From Cyanobium sp. Morenito 9A2 (GTDB lineage: Bacteria > Cyanobacteriota > Cyanobacteriia > PCC-6307 > Cyanobiaceae), in the NCBI RefSeq assembly GCF_024345575.1, contig NZ_JAGQBJ010000001.1:372001-436000 (forward strand): a DNA stretch of 64,000 nt, given 5' to 3'. Position numbers and translations under genes: made by a program. The notes below the pieces were generated by a model. It saw only the letters and a list, made by a program, of their open reading frames with translations. It was not told the origin of the DNA and ran no database searches. This document shows, piece by piece, positions 36,567-44,503 of the stretch. The first letter of the stretch is position 1. Every line of letters begins with the position of its first letter.

Positions 36567-36920
36567 TCAGTAACGGCCCTGGCCACCGCCGCCGTAACCG
36601 CCGCCACCGCCGCCGTAGCCTCCGCCACCGCCGCCGCCGTAACCACCACCACCGCGATTGCCGCCACCGCCACCACCGGTGCGGGGTTCGGCTTTGTTGA
36701 CGCGGATGTTGCGTCCCATCCACTCGACGTTCTGAAGGTCGTCGATGGCCTTGGCCTCTTCAGCCTCGACGGCCATGTCGACGAAAGCGAAGCCACGCTT
36801 ACGGCCGGTTTCCCGATCGAGGGGCAGGCTGCACTGTTTGACTTGACCGTAGGTCGCGAAAAGCTGTTGGAGGTCCTCCACTTCGGCATCGAAGGAAAGG
36901 TTGCCCACGTAAATCGTCAT
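36567..36920 (-). CDS. Glycine-rich RRM RNA-binding protein (Rbp)
   Basis: A 117-residue cytoplasmic protein with one RNA-recognition motif (about 1-80). RNP2 is IYVGNL and RNP1 is KRGFAFVDM. A C-terminal glycine/tyrosine tail (about 82-117) is made of GGGGYGG-type units, encoded by a GC-rich repeat at about 36,575-36,670. This is the type II cyanobacterial Rbp, a group known for cold induction and for mRNA localisation near thylakoids in some species. A minus-strand TATAGT box lies about 85 bases upstream of the ATG, leaving an AU-richer leader. The terminator at 36444-36475 follows. Confidence 0.95.
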   Translation of the reverse strand: MTIYVGNLSFDAEVEDLQQLFATYGQVKQCSLPLDRETGRKRGFAFVDMAVEAEEAKAIDDLQNVEWMGRNIRVNKAEPRTGGGGGGNRGGGGYGGGGGGGYGGGGGGYGGGGQGRY

Positions 36921-37342
36921 GAACTCAGAAACTATGAATCGATCCGTCGACGGCCCTGAAGAAAGTTGAAACTCGCTTGAAGAGAAATCTTGGAACCATT
37001 CACACTATAGATGGGCATGGGCCCCCTGCCGGCAGGGTCTGCCATCGGTGGGGACAATCGCGCACCGGCGAAGGCTGCGTCTGGGGTCCCAGCGCCCTTG
37101 GGCTGGACGGCTTGAGGGCCATGGGGGGAGCTTGCGCGGTCGCGGTCCCTCGCTGGCGGCAGGGCTTTGCCTTCTCTGGGAACGTGCCCCAGTGAACTCG
37201 GATCAACATCCGTAAAGACTTGTTCTGAAGCGTTGAAATCCATGGACCCCCATGAAGCTTGTCAGTGTTTGCCCATTGATCCGCCTACGGTCCAGCCTGG
37301 CGCCTCCCTGGCCCTGACGTCGACTCCTTTGCCCTTTTCCCG
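36921..37342. other. Divergent upstream region of the RRM and linker genes
   Basis: About 420 bases. The left quarter is AT-richer and carries the candidate promoter of the RRM gene on the minus strand. The right part should hold the promoter of the linker gene; an in-frame TGA at 37277-37279 bounds any upstream extension of that gene. No other gene is visible. Confidence 0.5.
37004..37009 (-). promoter_or_regulatory. Candidate -10 box (TATAGT) for the RRM-protein gene
   Basis: On the minus strand TATAGT lies 84 bases before the ATG at 36920, predicting an untranslated leader of roughly 75 bases that is AT-richer than the surroundings. No clear -35 was picked. Confidence 0.4.
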
Positions 37343-38242
37343 ATGACCTTGATCAGAGCCCCCTATCTCGGTATCGAGCGTTTCGCCAATGACCGCTACA
37401 AGGAAGGCTGGATCACCGACTCCGACAACGACAAGAGCATCACGATCCGCGCTGTCTACCAGCAGGTGCTCGGCCACCAGTACCTGATGCAGAGCGAGCG
37501 CTTGGAGGGGGCCGAATCCCTCTTCCGCAACGGCTACTACAACGTTCGTGAACTGGTACGGGCCGTGGCCAAGAGTGGTCAGTACCGCAGCCGTTTCTTC
37601 GAGAATTGCAATCCCTATCGCTTCATCGAGCTCAACCACAAGCACCTGCTCGGCCGCGCTCCCCACAACCGCGACGAGATGCTCCACCACTTCACGATTC
37701 TGCAGGAGCAGGGGGTTGATGCCGAGATCGATTCCTACATCGACAGCCCCGAGTACCAGGAGCGCTTCGGTCTCGATGTGGTGCCCTACATCCACGGTTG
37801 GGATTATTCCGCCGGTCTGGAGGGCCGTCAGTTCTCCTGGCTGATGCAGTTGGCCCGTGGTGCCGCCGCTTCCGTGAAGGGGGATGCCGCCGGTACACGT
37901 TTCCGCCTCGGAGGTGCTCTGCATCAGAACCGGGCCATGCCGGTGGTGAGCCCCAGCGCCAGCGAAGGGCCCTTCCGTTCGGTGGTCAGCTCCGGCCTGG
38001 CGGCGGGCGACATCAACGTGGGCGGCGCCCATGCGCTCCGGAGTCCCGCCCAGGCCCACAGGGTGCATGGCCTCCAGGGCGCTTCCGGGCGCACCGTCAC
38101 CCTGCACGTGAGCGGCATTGCCAGCCTGAGGGACGAGCGCAGTGCCGATGTGGTCTGGCGGGTGCCGTTGGCGCGTTTCAATCAGGCGATCCAACGGGCG
38201 AACCGGCTCGGCGGTCGCATCACCCAGGTGAGCGTGGCCTGA
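37343..38242 (+). CDS. Phycobilisome rod linker polypeptide (CpcC-like)
   Basis: A 299-residue linker that stacks hexamers in phycobilisome rods. The PBS-linker domain (about 20-150) is clear: VYQQVLGHQYLMQSERLEGA, ESLFRNGYYNVRELVRAVAK, SGQYRSRFFENCNPYRFIEL, NHKHLLGRAPHNRDEML. A CpcD-like capping domain closes the protein (about 245-299: RTVTLHVSGIASLRDERSAD, RFNQAIQRANRLGGRITQVS). This two-domain plan matches CpcC and the phycoerythrin-rod linkers; which phycobiliprotein it serves is not decided here, because no phycobiliprotein gene is within the window. I chose the ATG at 37343; no better upstream start exists before the in-frame stop. It is followed by two hairpins. Confidence 0.93.
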   Translation: MTLIRAPYLGIERFANDRYKEGWITDSDNDKSITIRAVYQQVLGHQYLMQSERLEGAESLFRNGYYNVRELVRAVAKSGQYRSRFFENCNPYRFIELNHKHLLGRAPHNRDEMLHHFTILQEQGVDAEIDSYIDSPEYQERFGLDVVPYIHGWDYSAGLEGRQFSWLMQLARGAAASVKGDAAGTRFRLGGALHQNRAMPVVSPSASEGPFRSVVSSGLAAGDINVGGAHALRSPAQAHRVHGLQGASGRTVTLHVSGIASLRDERSADVVWRVPLARFNQAIQRANRLGGRITQVSVA

Positions 38243-38254
38243 GCTCCAGTGGTT

Positions 38255-38323
38255 GGGGGGCTTGGCCCCCCGGCCCGTGAATCGCGGTGGACCCTGGCCC
38301 GGGGCGTGCTTCCCGGCCAGGGT
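38255..38323 (+). terminator. Two tandem hairpins after the linker gene
   Basis: GGGGGGC (38255-38261) pairs with GCCCCCC (38265-38271) around a TTG loop. Then ACCCTGGCC (38291-38299) pairs with GGCCAGGGT (38315-38323), with an inner GGG/CCC extension. Neither has a U-tract, but both follow the linker stop within 85 bases and could end or stabilise the transcript. Confidence 0.5.
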
Positions 38324-38377
38324 TCGTCCATGATCGGGCGGTGCCCGGTGCCTCACCAGGGTCCTGGAGGCTGAGCT

Positions 38378-38917
38378 TTGAACCCAACCCTCTCCGAACG
38401 ACTGCGCCGCCGCAAGCGCCAACGCCGGGGCCGGTTCGGCGTGGAGAGTCCCTATCGGGTGCCGGGCGATCTGCCCACCGCCCTGGCGGCCATGCGGGGA
38501 CAGCCTGCCGATCTGCCCCCTTCATGGGCGCCCCTGGCGCGCGGAGCGGTTGAGGTGGAGGAACGGCGTGGGGAGGACGGCGTTGGCCCCTCCGGCCCTG
38601 AGAGCGAAGGGCTTGAAGGTCGCGCAAGCGCTCCGGGGACTGGATCCGTAGAAGTGGCGCTATCGCTTCCAGGGGGCCAGGGAGTGGCGGCGGTCCCAGC
38701 GCTGGTGCTTGAGGCCAGCGCCAAGCGCCAGACCATCCTTGCGCTTGTGGTGTGGATGCTGGTGGTGGTTGTCGATGGTGCCCTGGCCTTGCAGGAGTTG
38801 GTGAGCCCGTTGCTTGATCGCTGGGATCGACGTGTGGAGGCCCCAGGGAGAAGGACAAGGCGCCGGGTGCTCCCCGGTGGGGCTGTTGGACCCGTGCCAT
38901 GCGAACTGCTGCACTGA
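38378..38917 (+). CDS. Hypothetical single-span membrane protein
   Basis: A 179-residue frame starting at a TTG (38378) with GGAGG seven bases before it. The N-terminus is strongly basic (SERLRRRKRQRRGRFGVESP), the middle is acidic and glycine-rich, and a hydrophobic stretch near residue 120-140 (TILALVVWMLVVVVDGALAL) could span the membrane. No family recognised. The TTG start, low-complexity middle and competing frame on the other strand keep confidence low, but the ribosome site and basic-head-plus-helix design look real. Confidence 0.45.
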   Translation: MNPTLSERLRRRKRQRRGRFGVESPYRVPGDLPTALAAMRGQPADLPPSWAPLARGAVEVEERRGEDGVGPSGPESEGLEGRASAPGTGSVEVALSLPGGQGVAAVPALVLEASAKRQTILALVVWMLVVVVDGALALQELVSPLLDRWDRRVEAPGRRTRRRVLPGGAVGPVPCELLH

Positions 38918-39131
38918 ACGGGCGGGCGCCGGCCTGGGATCCGCGTGCTCGGTGTTTGCACCAGCACAGAAAGCATGAATTCGTCAACCGGTGCGCAATC
39001 AACCGTTACGATTGCTCCAGCCGCTGCGTTCGTCGACTCACCCCCTGACTCCATCGGCGGTCTTCGTCGCCAGGCGCCCCGGCGTCGTTGGTGCCTGAGG
39101 CCCAGGCCGATCGCCCCCCGTGTTCGATCCC

Positions 39132-39317
39132 ATGACCCTCACATCAGGCTCCTTTGTCCAGCTGACCAACAAGCCCGACGGCACCTACCAGGTGGTCAGC
39201 CTTGACGACGCCTCGGATTCCTGCTGGGTGCGCCGTTGGCCCCTGGCCCGCAACGGTTCACCCCCTTTCTCCGTTCCTCTCCAGCACGTCATCCCGTCGG
39301 TGGCGGCGTTGCGCTGA
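39132..39317 (+). CDS. Small conserved-looking cyanobacterial protein
   Basis: About 61 residues from the ATG at 39132 (a GTG at 39120 would add four). The sequence SGSFVQLTNKPDGTYQVVSL, DDASDSCWVRRWPLARNGSP and FSVPLQHVI is compact and beta-rich, like the short SH3-type or hypothetical proteins common in picocyanobacteria. It is probably real and cytoplasmic, function unknown. Neighbours give no clue: an unknown membrane protein before it and a gene-poor stretch after it. Confidence 0.65.
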   Translation: MTLTSGSFVQLTNKPDGTYQVVSLDDASDSCWVRRWPLARNGSPPFSVPLQHVIPSVAALR

Positions 39318-39797
39318 AGCAGCGGCTGCATGCGGGCCCGATCCATCCTGCAATCAAGCCGGTAACGCTCTCCAGCGCCCCTGGGGCGGTGGGGAGGGAG
39401 CTGTTTCCCCACGCGCGACGTGCGATGGCGGTTCCCTTCTGGCGCCCTGGGAGGGTGGCTGCATGGGATCGCGACAGTTCTCTGCCGTGCTGGTTCACCT
39501 TCGGCCTCGTCATGAACGCCATGGGCCAAGCCCGGCCGGATCGGGCCCTTCAAGAGCGATGGATTGGCAGCAGGGGTCCCCAGCCGTTGCCAACAGAGTG
39601 CCTTCCCGGAACGGCCCATCGAGCGGCAGGGCAGCAGATGGCCTTGGTAGACAGAGACGTTGCGTTCATTGCGGTGGCCTCGACGGACCTGGTGACCAAG
39701 CCTGTGCGGTAATTGTTCCTTTGGCGTGAGCATGGTTCATCGGTCCGCCGCTGCCCGGTGCCTCCAGGGGCGCCGTGATCGGACCTCTGGAGGCGGT
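39318..39797. other. Region without a convincing gene
   Basis: About 480 bases between the small protein and the coiled-coil membrane gene. Overlapping frames on both strands have no family texture. I see no RNA gene, repeat or hairpin strong enough to name. Confidence 0.5.
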
Positions 39798-40556
39798 TCA
39801 GGCCCGGCCGGCATCTAACAGCCGCTCGATCTGATCAAGGGCTCCGTCGAGGGGATCGATGGCCGCCGTCAGGGCCGCGTCGCTGGCCTCCTCGGAGTTC
39901 CACTCGCGCTCGATCTGGCGCCGCAGCAGCTGCAGCCCCCCGTCGATGGCCTCCAGGCGGGTGGCCAGGGCCAGCAGCCGGGCCTCGCGCTCGTCCATCC
40001 CCTGGTGGGCGGCGCTGAGGTTGCGGCTGAGTTGATCCACGAGGCGCCGGCGTTCCTGGCGCAGGGGCCCGTCAGCGTCCCGCGTCAGGGCCTGTTGCTC
40101 GCTGCGCAGGCGCACGGAGAGGTCAACTGTGGAGAGCAGCACGCCGCCACCCGACTGGAGCAGCGGGCGGCGGCTCTCCAACCGCTGGGGCAGGGCCGCG
40201 AGCCGCTCGCAGCAGAGTTGCACGCGGCCCAGGCCCTCGAGCTGAACCGTCGCGGTGAAGCGCTCGATCGCCTGCAGCCGGAGGGTCTCCGCCTGGGCCG
40301 CCAGCTCGCTGGCCCGCAGCAGCGCCGCGTCGATGCCGGCCTCCACCCGGCGATCGTGCAGCCGCTGGTCCTGGCTGGGGCGGCGGCGCAGGGATCGGCC
40401 CAGGGCGGCCAGCAGCAGGGCGGCCCCCAGGCCGAGTAGTAACCCCGGCACCAGCGCGAGCAGGCCGAGCCTGACCACGGCCACCAGCAGCAGGCCGGCG
40501 GTGGCGACCGCCAGGGGTTCATCAAGGGGATTAACCCAGGCCGGGAGTCGTGCCAT
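39798..40556 (-). CDS. Membrane-anchored coiled-coil protein of the VWA cluster
   Basis: A 252-residue protein. One or two hydrophobic segments near the N-terminus (LAVATAGLLLVAVVRLGLLA and LVPGLLLGLGAALLLAALG) are followed by about 190 residues of charged, leucine-rich helix with heptad character (AGIDAALLRASELAAQAETL; EREARLLALATRLEAIDGGL). The design recalls the membrane-plus-helix proteins (XpaC-like) that accompany VWA/substrate-binding proteins in other bacteria, but I cannot assign a family. The ATG shares one base with the stop of the VWA gene (TGATG), so the two are translated together. Its likely role is a structural partner of that lipoprotein. Confidence 0.78.
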   Translation of the reverse strand: MARLPAWVNPLDEPLAVATAGLLLVAVVRLGLLALVPGLLLGLGAALLLAALGRSLRRRPSQDQRLHDRRVEAGIDAALLRASELAAQAETLRLQAIERFTATVQLEGLGRVQLCCERLAALPQRLESRRPLLQSGGGVLLSTVDLSVRLRSEQQALTRDADGPLRQERRRLVDQLSRNLSAAHQGMDEREARLLALATRLEAIDGGLQLLRRQIEREWNSEEASDAALTAAIDPLDGALDQIERLLDAGRA

Positions 40557-42244
40557 CAGAAGGCCAACTGCAGATCTTCCATCCGCTTGCGGATGCTTTC
40601 GGGCGTGCCGGTGGCAAATTCACCGCCGTTGCCCAGGGCGATGCGCTTGAGCACCTCGCCATCGAAATCGCCCTGGTTGCCATAGCCGATCGTGAACACG
40701 GCGATGCGCTCATCGGCGCCAAACCCGCTGCGCTTGAGGCTGCCGATCAGGCCGTCGAGAGGAAGGCTTGAGCCGTTGTCCTGACCGTCGGTGAGCACCA
40801 CCACCGCCAGGATCTCGCCCGGTTTTCGGCTATTCAGCAGCCAGTCGCGTCCCTGGTTCACGGCGTCGTAGAGGCGGGTTCCCCCCTCGGCCTGCAGGGA
40901 GCTCACGAACCGGCTGGCCGCCGCCCCGCCTGCGCCGGTGGCCGCGCCTCCGCGCACCACCACGGGCGGGCGCAGGGCGGCATCGAAATCAAACAGCCCG
41001 ACCGTGTCCCGGGGGCCGATCTGGCCCAGGTAGGCCTGCAGGCTGCGCTGGGCGGCCGCCAGCTTTTCTCCCTTCATCGAGCCGGAGCTGTCCACCACCA
41101 GGGCCACCCGCGACGGCTTCTTGGCCAGATCGCGCCACACCTGGATGATCGCCTCGACCACCTCCGGTTTCGGGGCCCGCAGGGAGTCGTAGACGGCGCC
41201 GGGATCGGCGCCCAGGGCGGGGGTGACGCGGCTGGCGGGCACGGCCGGATTGGCGGGCCTGAGGCCCTCGGCGGCCGCCAGCTGCTGGATCGCCGGCTGC
41301 TGGAGCCGTTCAATCAGCAGCAGGGCCGCCTGCTTTTCCTTCGCCGACACCCAGGGGGCATTGGGCAGGATCACGCGCATCGTGCTGGCGTAGGTGGCGC
41401 GGGGGTAGACGGCCTTCATCGCCTCCTGGTCGGGGCCGCGGCGGCTGTTCACCCCCACCACCGAGGACTCGTACACCGCCCCCACCGAGGCCCAGAACAC
41501 CCCGTTGCGCTGCATCGCCCGGGCGAGTTCATCGGTGGAGCTGCCGTAGCGGGTGACGTGACGCTCGATCGCCGCCAGCTGGTCGGCATGGGCACGCACA
41601 TCGGCAACCGTGAGCTGCTCGGGCCGCTTGCCGGCCACCTCCGCCACCATCGCCACCACCGTCTGCAGGCCGGAGTTGGAGCGGGTGGGGGCGGTGTGCA
41701 CGAAGCGGATCGGCTGGAACGGGCCACTGGGATCAAGCTGGTGGTGGTCGCCGCTGCGGGCCAGGGCTCCGTAGGGATCCTTGCGGTTCAGGCCCTTCGC
41801 CAGCTCCGGCGTGGTCATCAGCACCATGGGGCTGGAGGCCAGGGCGGGGGCGTCGGCGGGCAGGGGGATCAGCTCCCGGGTCGGGGCCAGCCGTTGCAGC
41901 CGGTGACGCAGCAGCTCCAGGTAGATCTCCCCGTCCACCGAGAGCAGGGTGGGAATCCGCGGATCCTCCGCTGCGCCGCCGCCCTGGAGCACGCCCCGAG
42001 CCTGGTCTTCAATCTGCTGCACCACATCGCCGCTGCCTGCGGAACGACAGCGCAGGAGCACGGGGGTGCGGTCCGGGAGCTGGGGTGGGTCCTTGGCGAT
42101 CGCCGCCGCCGCGCTCTGGCAGAAGCCCTTGAGGGCACTGCCCACGAGCATCTCCAACTCCAGGGGGGGAGGAGACCAGAAGGAGCAACCCGCCAGGCTC
42201 AGCAGCAGGGAGGCGCAGAGGGCCTGCGGCAGGGGCCGGGCCAT
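40556..42244 (-). CDS. Lipoprotein with substrate-binding and VWA domains
   Basis: About 562 residues. The start is the ATG at 42244: MARPLPQALCASLLLSLAGC is a lipoprotein signal with the lipobox LAGC, so the mature protein is anchored on the periplasmic side. Residues about 30-340 look like a periplasmic solute-binding fold (SGDVVQQIEDQARGVLQGGG; TRSNSGLQTVVAMVAEVAG; VYPRATYASTMRVILPNAPW). Residues about 365-560 form a von Willebrand A domain with a complete MIDAS start VALVVDSSGSMKGEKL, then TVGLFDFDA and VVVLTDGQDNGSSLPLD. Solute-binding/VWA fusions are known as a protein architecture; the ligand is unknown. It is divergent from a second solute-binding gene and coupled to a coiled-coil membrane protein. 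Confidence 0.9.
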   Translation of the reverse strand: MARPLPQALCASLLLSLAGCSFWSPPPLELEMLVGSALKGFCQSAAAAIAKDPPQLPDRTPVLLRCRSAGSGDVVQQIEDQARGVLQGGGAAEDPRIPTLLSVDGEIYLELLRHRLQRLAPTRELIPLPADAPALASSPMVLMTTPELAKGLNRKDPYGALARSGDHHQLDPSGPFQPIRFVHTAPTRSNSGLQTVVAMVAEVAGKRPEQLTVADVRAHADQLAAIERHVTRYGSSTDELARAMQRNGVFWASVGAVYESSVVGVNSRRGPDQEAMKAVYPRATYASTMRVILPNAPWVSAKEKQAALLLIERLQQPAIQQLAAAEGLRPANPAVPASRVTPALGADPGAVYDSLRAPKPEVVEAIIQVWRDLAKKPSRVALVVDSSGSMKGEKLAAAQRSLQAYLGQIGPRDTVGLFDFDAALRPPVVVRGGAATGAGGAAASRFVSSLQAEGGTRLYDAVNQGRDWLLNSRKPGEILAVVVLTDGQDNGSSLPLDGLIGSLKRSGFGADERIAVFTIGYGNQGDFDGEVLKRIALGNGGEFATGTPESIRKRMEDLQLAF

Positions 42245-42351
42245 GGAGGTTGCCCATCGACAGGCCCATTGTGGGGCGATTCGCGCTCCAGCGGTCAGAC
42301 TGGGCCCACCTTGTGACCGTGGCTGTGCAGGCGACCCTCCGGCGCAGGCGC

Positions 42352-43341
42352 ATGATCTCGCTGTCGATCGCCGCCGTGGCCGTGGTACTGGCGGCCGCAC
42401 CCCTGCCGGGACTGCGGCGCCCCCTGCTGGTGGCGATCGGCTCCGAGCTCGCTCCGGCCATGGAGGCGCTGGAGCCCGCCTTCGAGCGCCAGCACCCGGA
42501 CATCGACCTGCAATGGGAGGTGCAGGGCTCCCAGGAGATGGTGAACCGCTGGCTCGATGGCGGGGCGGAGCGGGCCAGGGTGCTGATCCCCGCCAGCCGC
42601 GATCACCTCACGGCGTTGGCCGAGGCGGCGCAGGCCCGAGGGGAAGCCAGCCCGTTTGCAGAGGTTCCTCAAACCGTGGCCCGCACCCTGCTGGTGGCCG
42701 TGGTCTGGCCCCAGCGCGCCCAGCGCCTGTTCCCCGCTGGCCGCTTCAGCTGGAGCCGCCTGCGCCAGGCGGCCGCCGCCGGCCAGTGGAGGGCCCTCGG
42801 CGCACCGGAGGCCTGGGGCAGTTTCGACCTGCGCGCCACGGACCCACTGCGCTCCAATTCCGGCCAACTGACCCTGGCGCTCTGGTGCCAGGGCGAAGCC
42901 AGGCCCGGTTGCGTCGAGAGCCTGCGGCGGGCCCTCTACCGGCCCGCCCGCTCCACCGACATCCTGCTGAAGGAGTTCATCAGCGGCGGACCCAACGAGG
43001 GGGATCTGGCGATGGTCTACGAAGCCTCAGCCCTGGCCCGGCAGCCGGAGGCGGCCCGAGCGCGCCCCGGTGGCTACCAAATTCTGGTGCCCGATCCCAC
43101 CGTGGAAACGGTGCTCGCGGCGGCGGTGCTGCGCGGAGTCGGGCAGGGGCGCGAGGGCGACGGGGAGCGGTTTGTGGGCTACCTGGGTGGAGCCGACGGC
43201 CAGGCCTTGCTGGCCTCCCATGGCTTCCGCCGGGCGAATGGCAGGGGCGTCAGCCCCCGGGGGGACGGGGTGCGGCGGCTGTCCCCACCGACGCCGGCCC
43301 AGCGCGATGAGCTGCTGCGGCAGTGGCAGCAGGCCAGCTGA
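42352..43341 (+). CDS. Extracellular solute-binding protein (ModA/Sbp-like)
   Basis: About 329 residues from the ATG at 42352; the frame is open 34 codons upstream but those residues are basic and unstructured. The N-terminus MISLSIAAVAVVLAAA is a signal peptide. The mature part opens PLLVAIGSELAPAMEALEPA and FERQHPDIDLQWEVQGSQEM, then LIPASRDHLTALAEAAQ and ATDPLRSNSGQLTLALW: the family II binding-protein plan with a small-anion-type ligand pocket. There is no permease or ATPase next to it with matching topology; the nearest ABC genes are FetAB-like exporters. It is divergent from the VWA lipoprotein (107-base gap), with which it may share a ligand and promoter region. Confidence 0.85.
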   Translation: MISLSIAAVAVVLAAAPLPGLRRPLLVAIGSELAPAMEALEPAFERQHPDIDLQWEVQGSQEMVNRWLDGGAERARVLIPASRDHLTALAEAAQARGEASPFAEVPQTVARTLLVAVVWPQRAQRLFPAGRFSWSRLRQAAAAGQWRALGAPEAWGSFDLRATDPLRSNSGQLTLALWCQGEARPGCVESLRRALYRPARSTDILLKEFISGGPNEGDLAMVYEASALARQPEAARARPGGYQILVPDPTVETVLAAAVLRGVGQGREGDGERFVGYLGGADGQALLASHGFRRANGRGVSPRGDGVRRLSPPTPAQRDELLRQWQQAS

Positions 43342-43353
43342 GGCCAGGGTCGA

Positions 43354-43740
43354 TCAGCGCACCAGCAGCAGCAGCCGGTTGCCCTCGGGATCCTGCAGCC
43401 AGGCCTCGGCGCCGAAGGATTCCCGGCGCGGCGGCTCCTGAGCGCGGGCGCCATGGGCGAGCGCGACCTCGATCCAGGCCGCCAGCACCGCCAGGGGGTC
43501 GTTGGACCCCCCAGCGCTCTGGAGGCAGAGGGCGAGGCGGCCCGCTTGCCGCGGCACGGGTCGTGTGCGCGAGGGGGCGTAGACCTCCAGCCAGCCGCCG
43601 CTCGGCCAGGGCAGGCGCCAGTGGCCAGACCCCCAGCCCGGTTGCGCCTCCACTTGCAGCAGGGCGCCATAGAAACCCGCCAGGGCGGCGGGATCATCGG
43701 CGGCCAGCACCAGGGAGGCGTCCGGGGCTCCTGGATTCAT
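43354..43740 (-). CDS. VOC (glyoxalase/bleomycin-resistance) superfamily protein
   Basis: A 128-residue single-domain protein from the ATG at 43740. It shows the VOC beta-alpha-beta-beta-beta repeat: SLVLAADDPAALAGFYGALL, then WRLPWPSGGWLEVYAP, GRLALCLQSAGGSNDPL and a closing EAWLQDPEGNRLLLLV, where the glutamates of EVYAP and DPEGN are the usual metal positions. One histidine-type ligand is not obvious. It faces the solute-binding gene (12-base gap) and is divergent from the ABC genes. Substrate unknown. Confidence 0.82.
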   Translation of the reverse strand: MNPGAPDASLVLAADDPAALAGFYGALLQVEAQPGWGSGHWRLPWPSGGWLEVYAPSRTRPVPRQAGRLALCLQSAGGSNDPLAVLAAWIEVALAHGARAQEPPRRESFGAEAWLQDPEGNRLLLLVR

Positions 43741-43828
43741 CAAGGCGGGGCGGGCCCCCCAGGATGGCGGCCAACCCTCGGGTGGGTCCGATCGACCCGG
43801 GGTCCGATCGACGTCGGGGTCGAGCAGA

Positions 43829-44503
43829 GTGGCCCTGCCCCACTGCCGCGCCTTGGACCGCCCCCTGCTTCTGCGCGCCGAGGGGCTCAAACGCCAGCTC
43901 GGCGATCGCCTGCTCTGGGGCGGCCTCGATCTGGAACTGGCCGCTGGGGAACGGCTGGGGCTGGTGGCGCCTTCGGGGGCGGGAAAAACCCTGCTGCTGC
44001 GCGCCCTGGCCCTGCTCGATCCCCTGCAGGCGGGTTCGATCCGTCTGCAGGGCCGGCCACCGTCGGCCTGGGGTCTGCCCTGCTGGCGCTCGATGGTGTC
44101 CTATCTCGCCCAGCGGCCCGTCGCCCAGGGGGGCACGGTGGAGACGAACCTGCGCGCCCCCTGGGCCTTCCGGGAGCTGCGGGGGCGGGGGGGCTGGAGC
44201 CGGGGGCGGATCACGGTCTGGTTGGAGGCCCTGGGGCGCGATCCTTCCTTTTTGACCTACGACGCCGAGCGGCTCTCCGGCGGTGAGCTGCAGCTCCTGG
44301 CGCTGCTGCGGGCCCTGCAGTTCGATCCCACCGTGCTGCTGCTGGATGAACCCACCGCCTCCCTCGATGGATCGACGACGACGGCGCTGGAGGCGTTGCT
44401 GATCGCATGGCTCGGCGGGGGGGGCCGTGCTGCGGTCTTCACCAGCCACGACAGCGGGCAGATCGAGCGCTTCGCGAGCCGCAGCCTGGAGCTCGTGCCA
44501 TGA
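43829..44503 (+). CDS. fetA: ABC transporter ATPase (FetA-like)
   Basis: A 224-residue ATP-binding subunit. Walker A is APSGAGKTLLLRAL, the Q-loop region is SYLAQRPVAQ, the ABC signature is RLSGGELQLLALLRAL and Walker B is VLLLDEPTASLDG; the H-loop histidine is in FTSHDSGQ. All catalytic residues are present. The start is a GTG at 43829. Its stop overlaps the permease start by four bases (ATGA), a tight two-gene operon. The partner permease is of the FetB/UPF0014 type, so iron (or related metal) export is the family-based guess. Confidence 0.9.
   Translation: MALPHCRALDRPLLLRAEGLKRQLGDRLLWGGLDLELAAGERLGLVAPSGAGKTLLLRALALLDPLQAGSIRLQGRPPSAWGLPCWRSMVSYLAQRPVAQGGTVETNLRAPWAFRELRGRGGWSRGRITVWLEALGRDPSFLTYDAERLSGGELQLLALLRALQFDPTVLLLDEPTASLDGSTTTALEALLIAWLGGGGRAAVFTSHDSGQIERFASRSLELVP

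Noticed and set aside
38452-39054. Minus-strand frame opposite the hypothetical membrane gene at 38,378
   Set aside because: Serine/threonine-rich antisense frame with no texture and no ribosome site.
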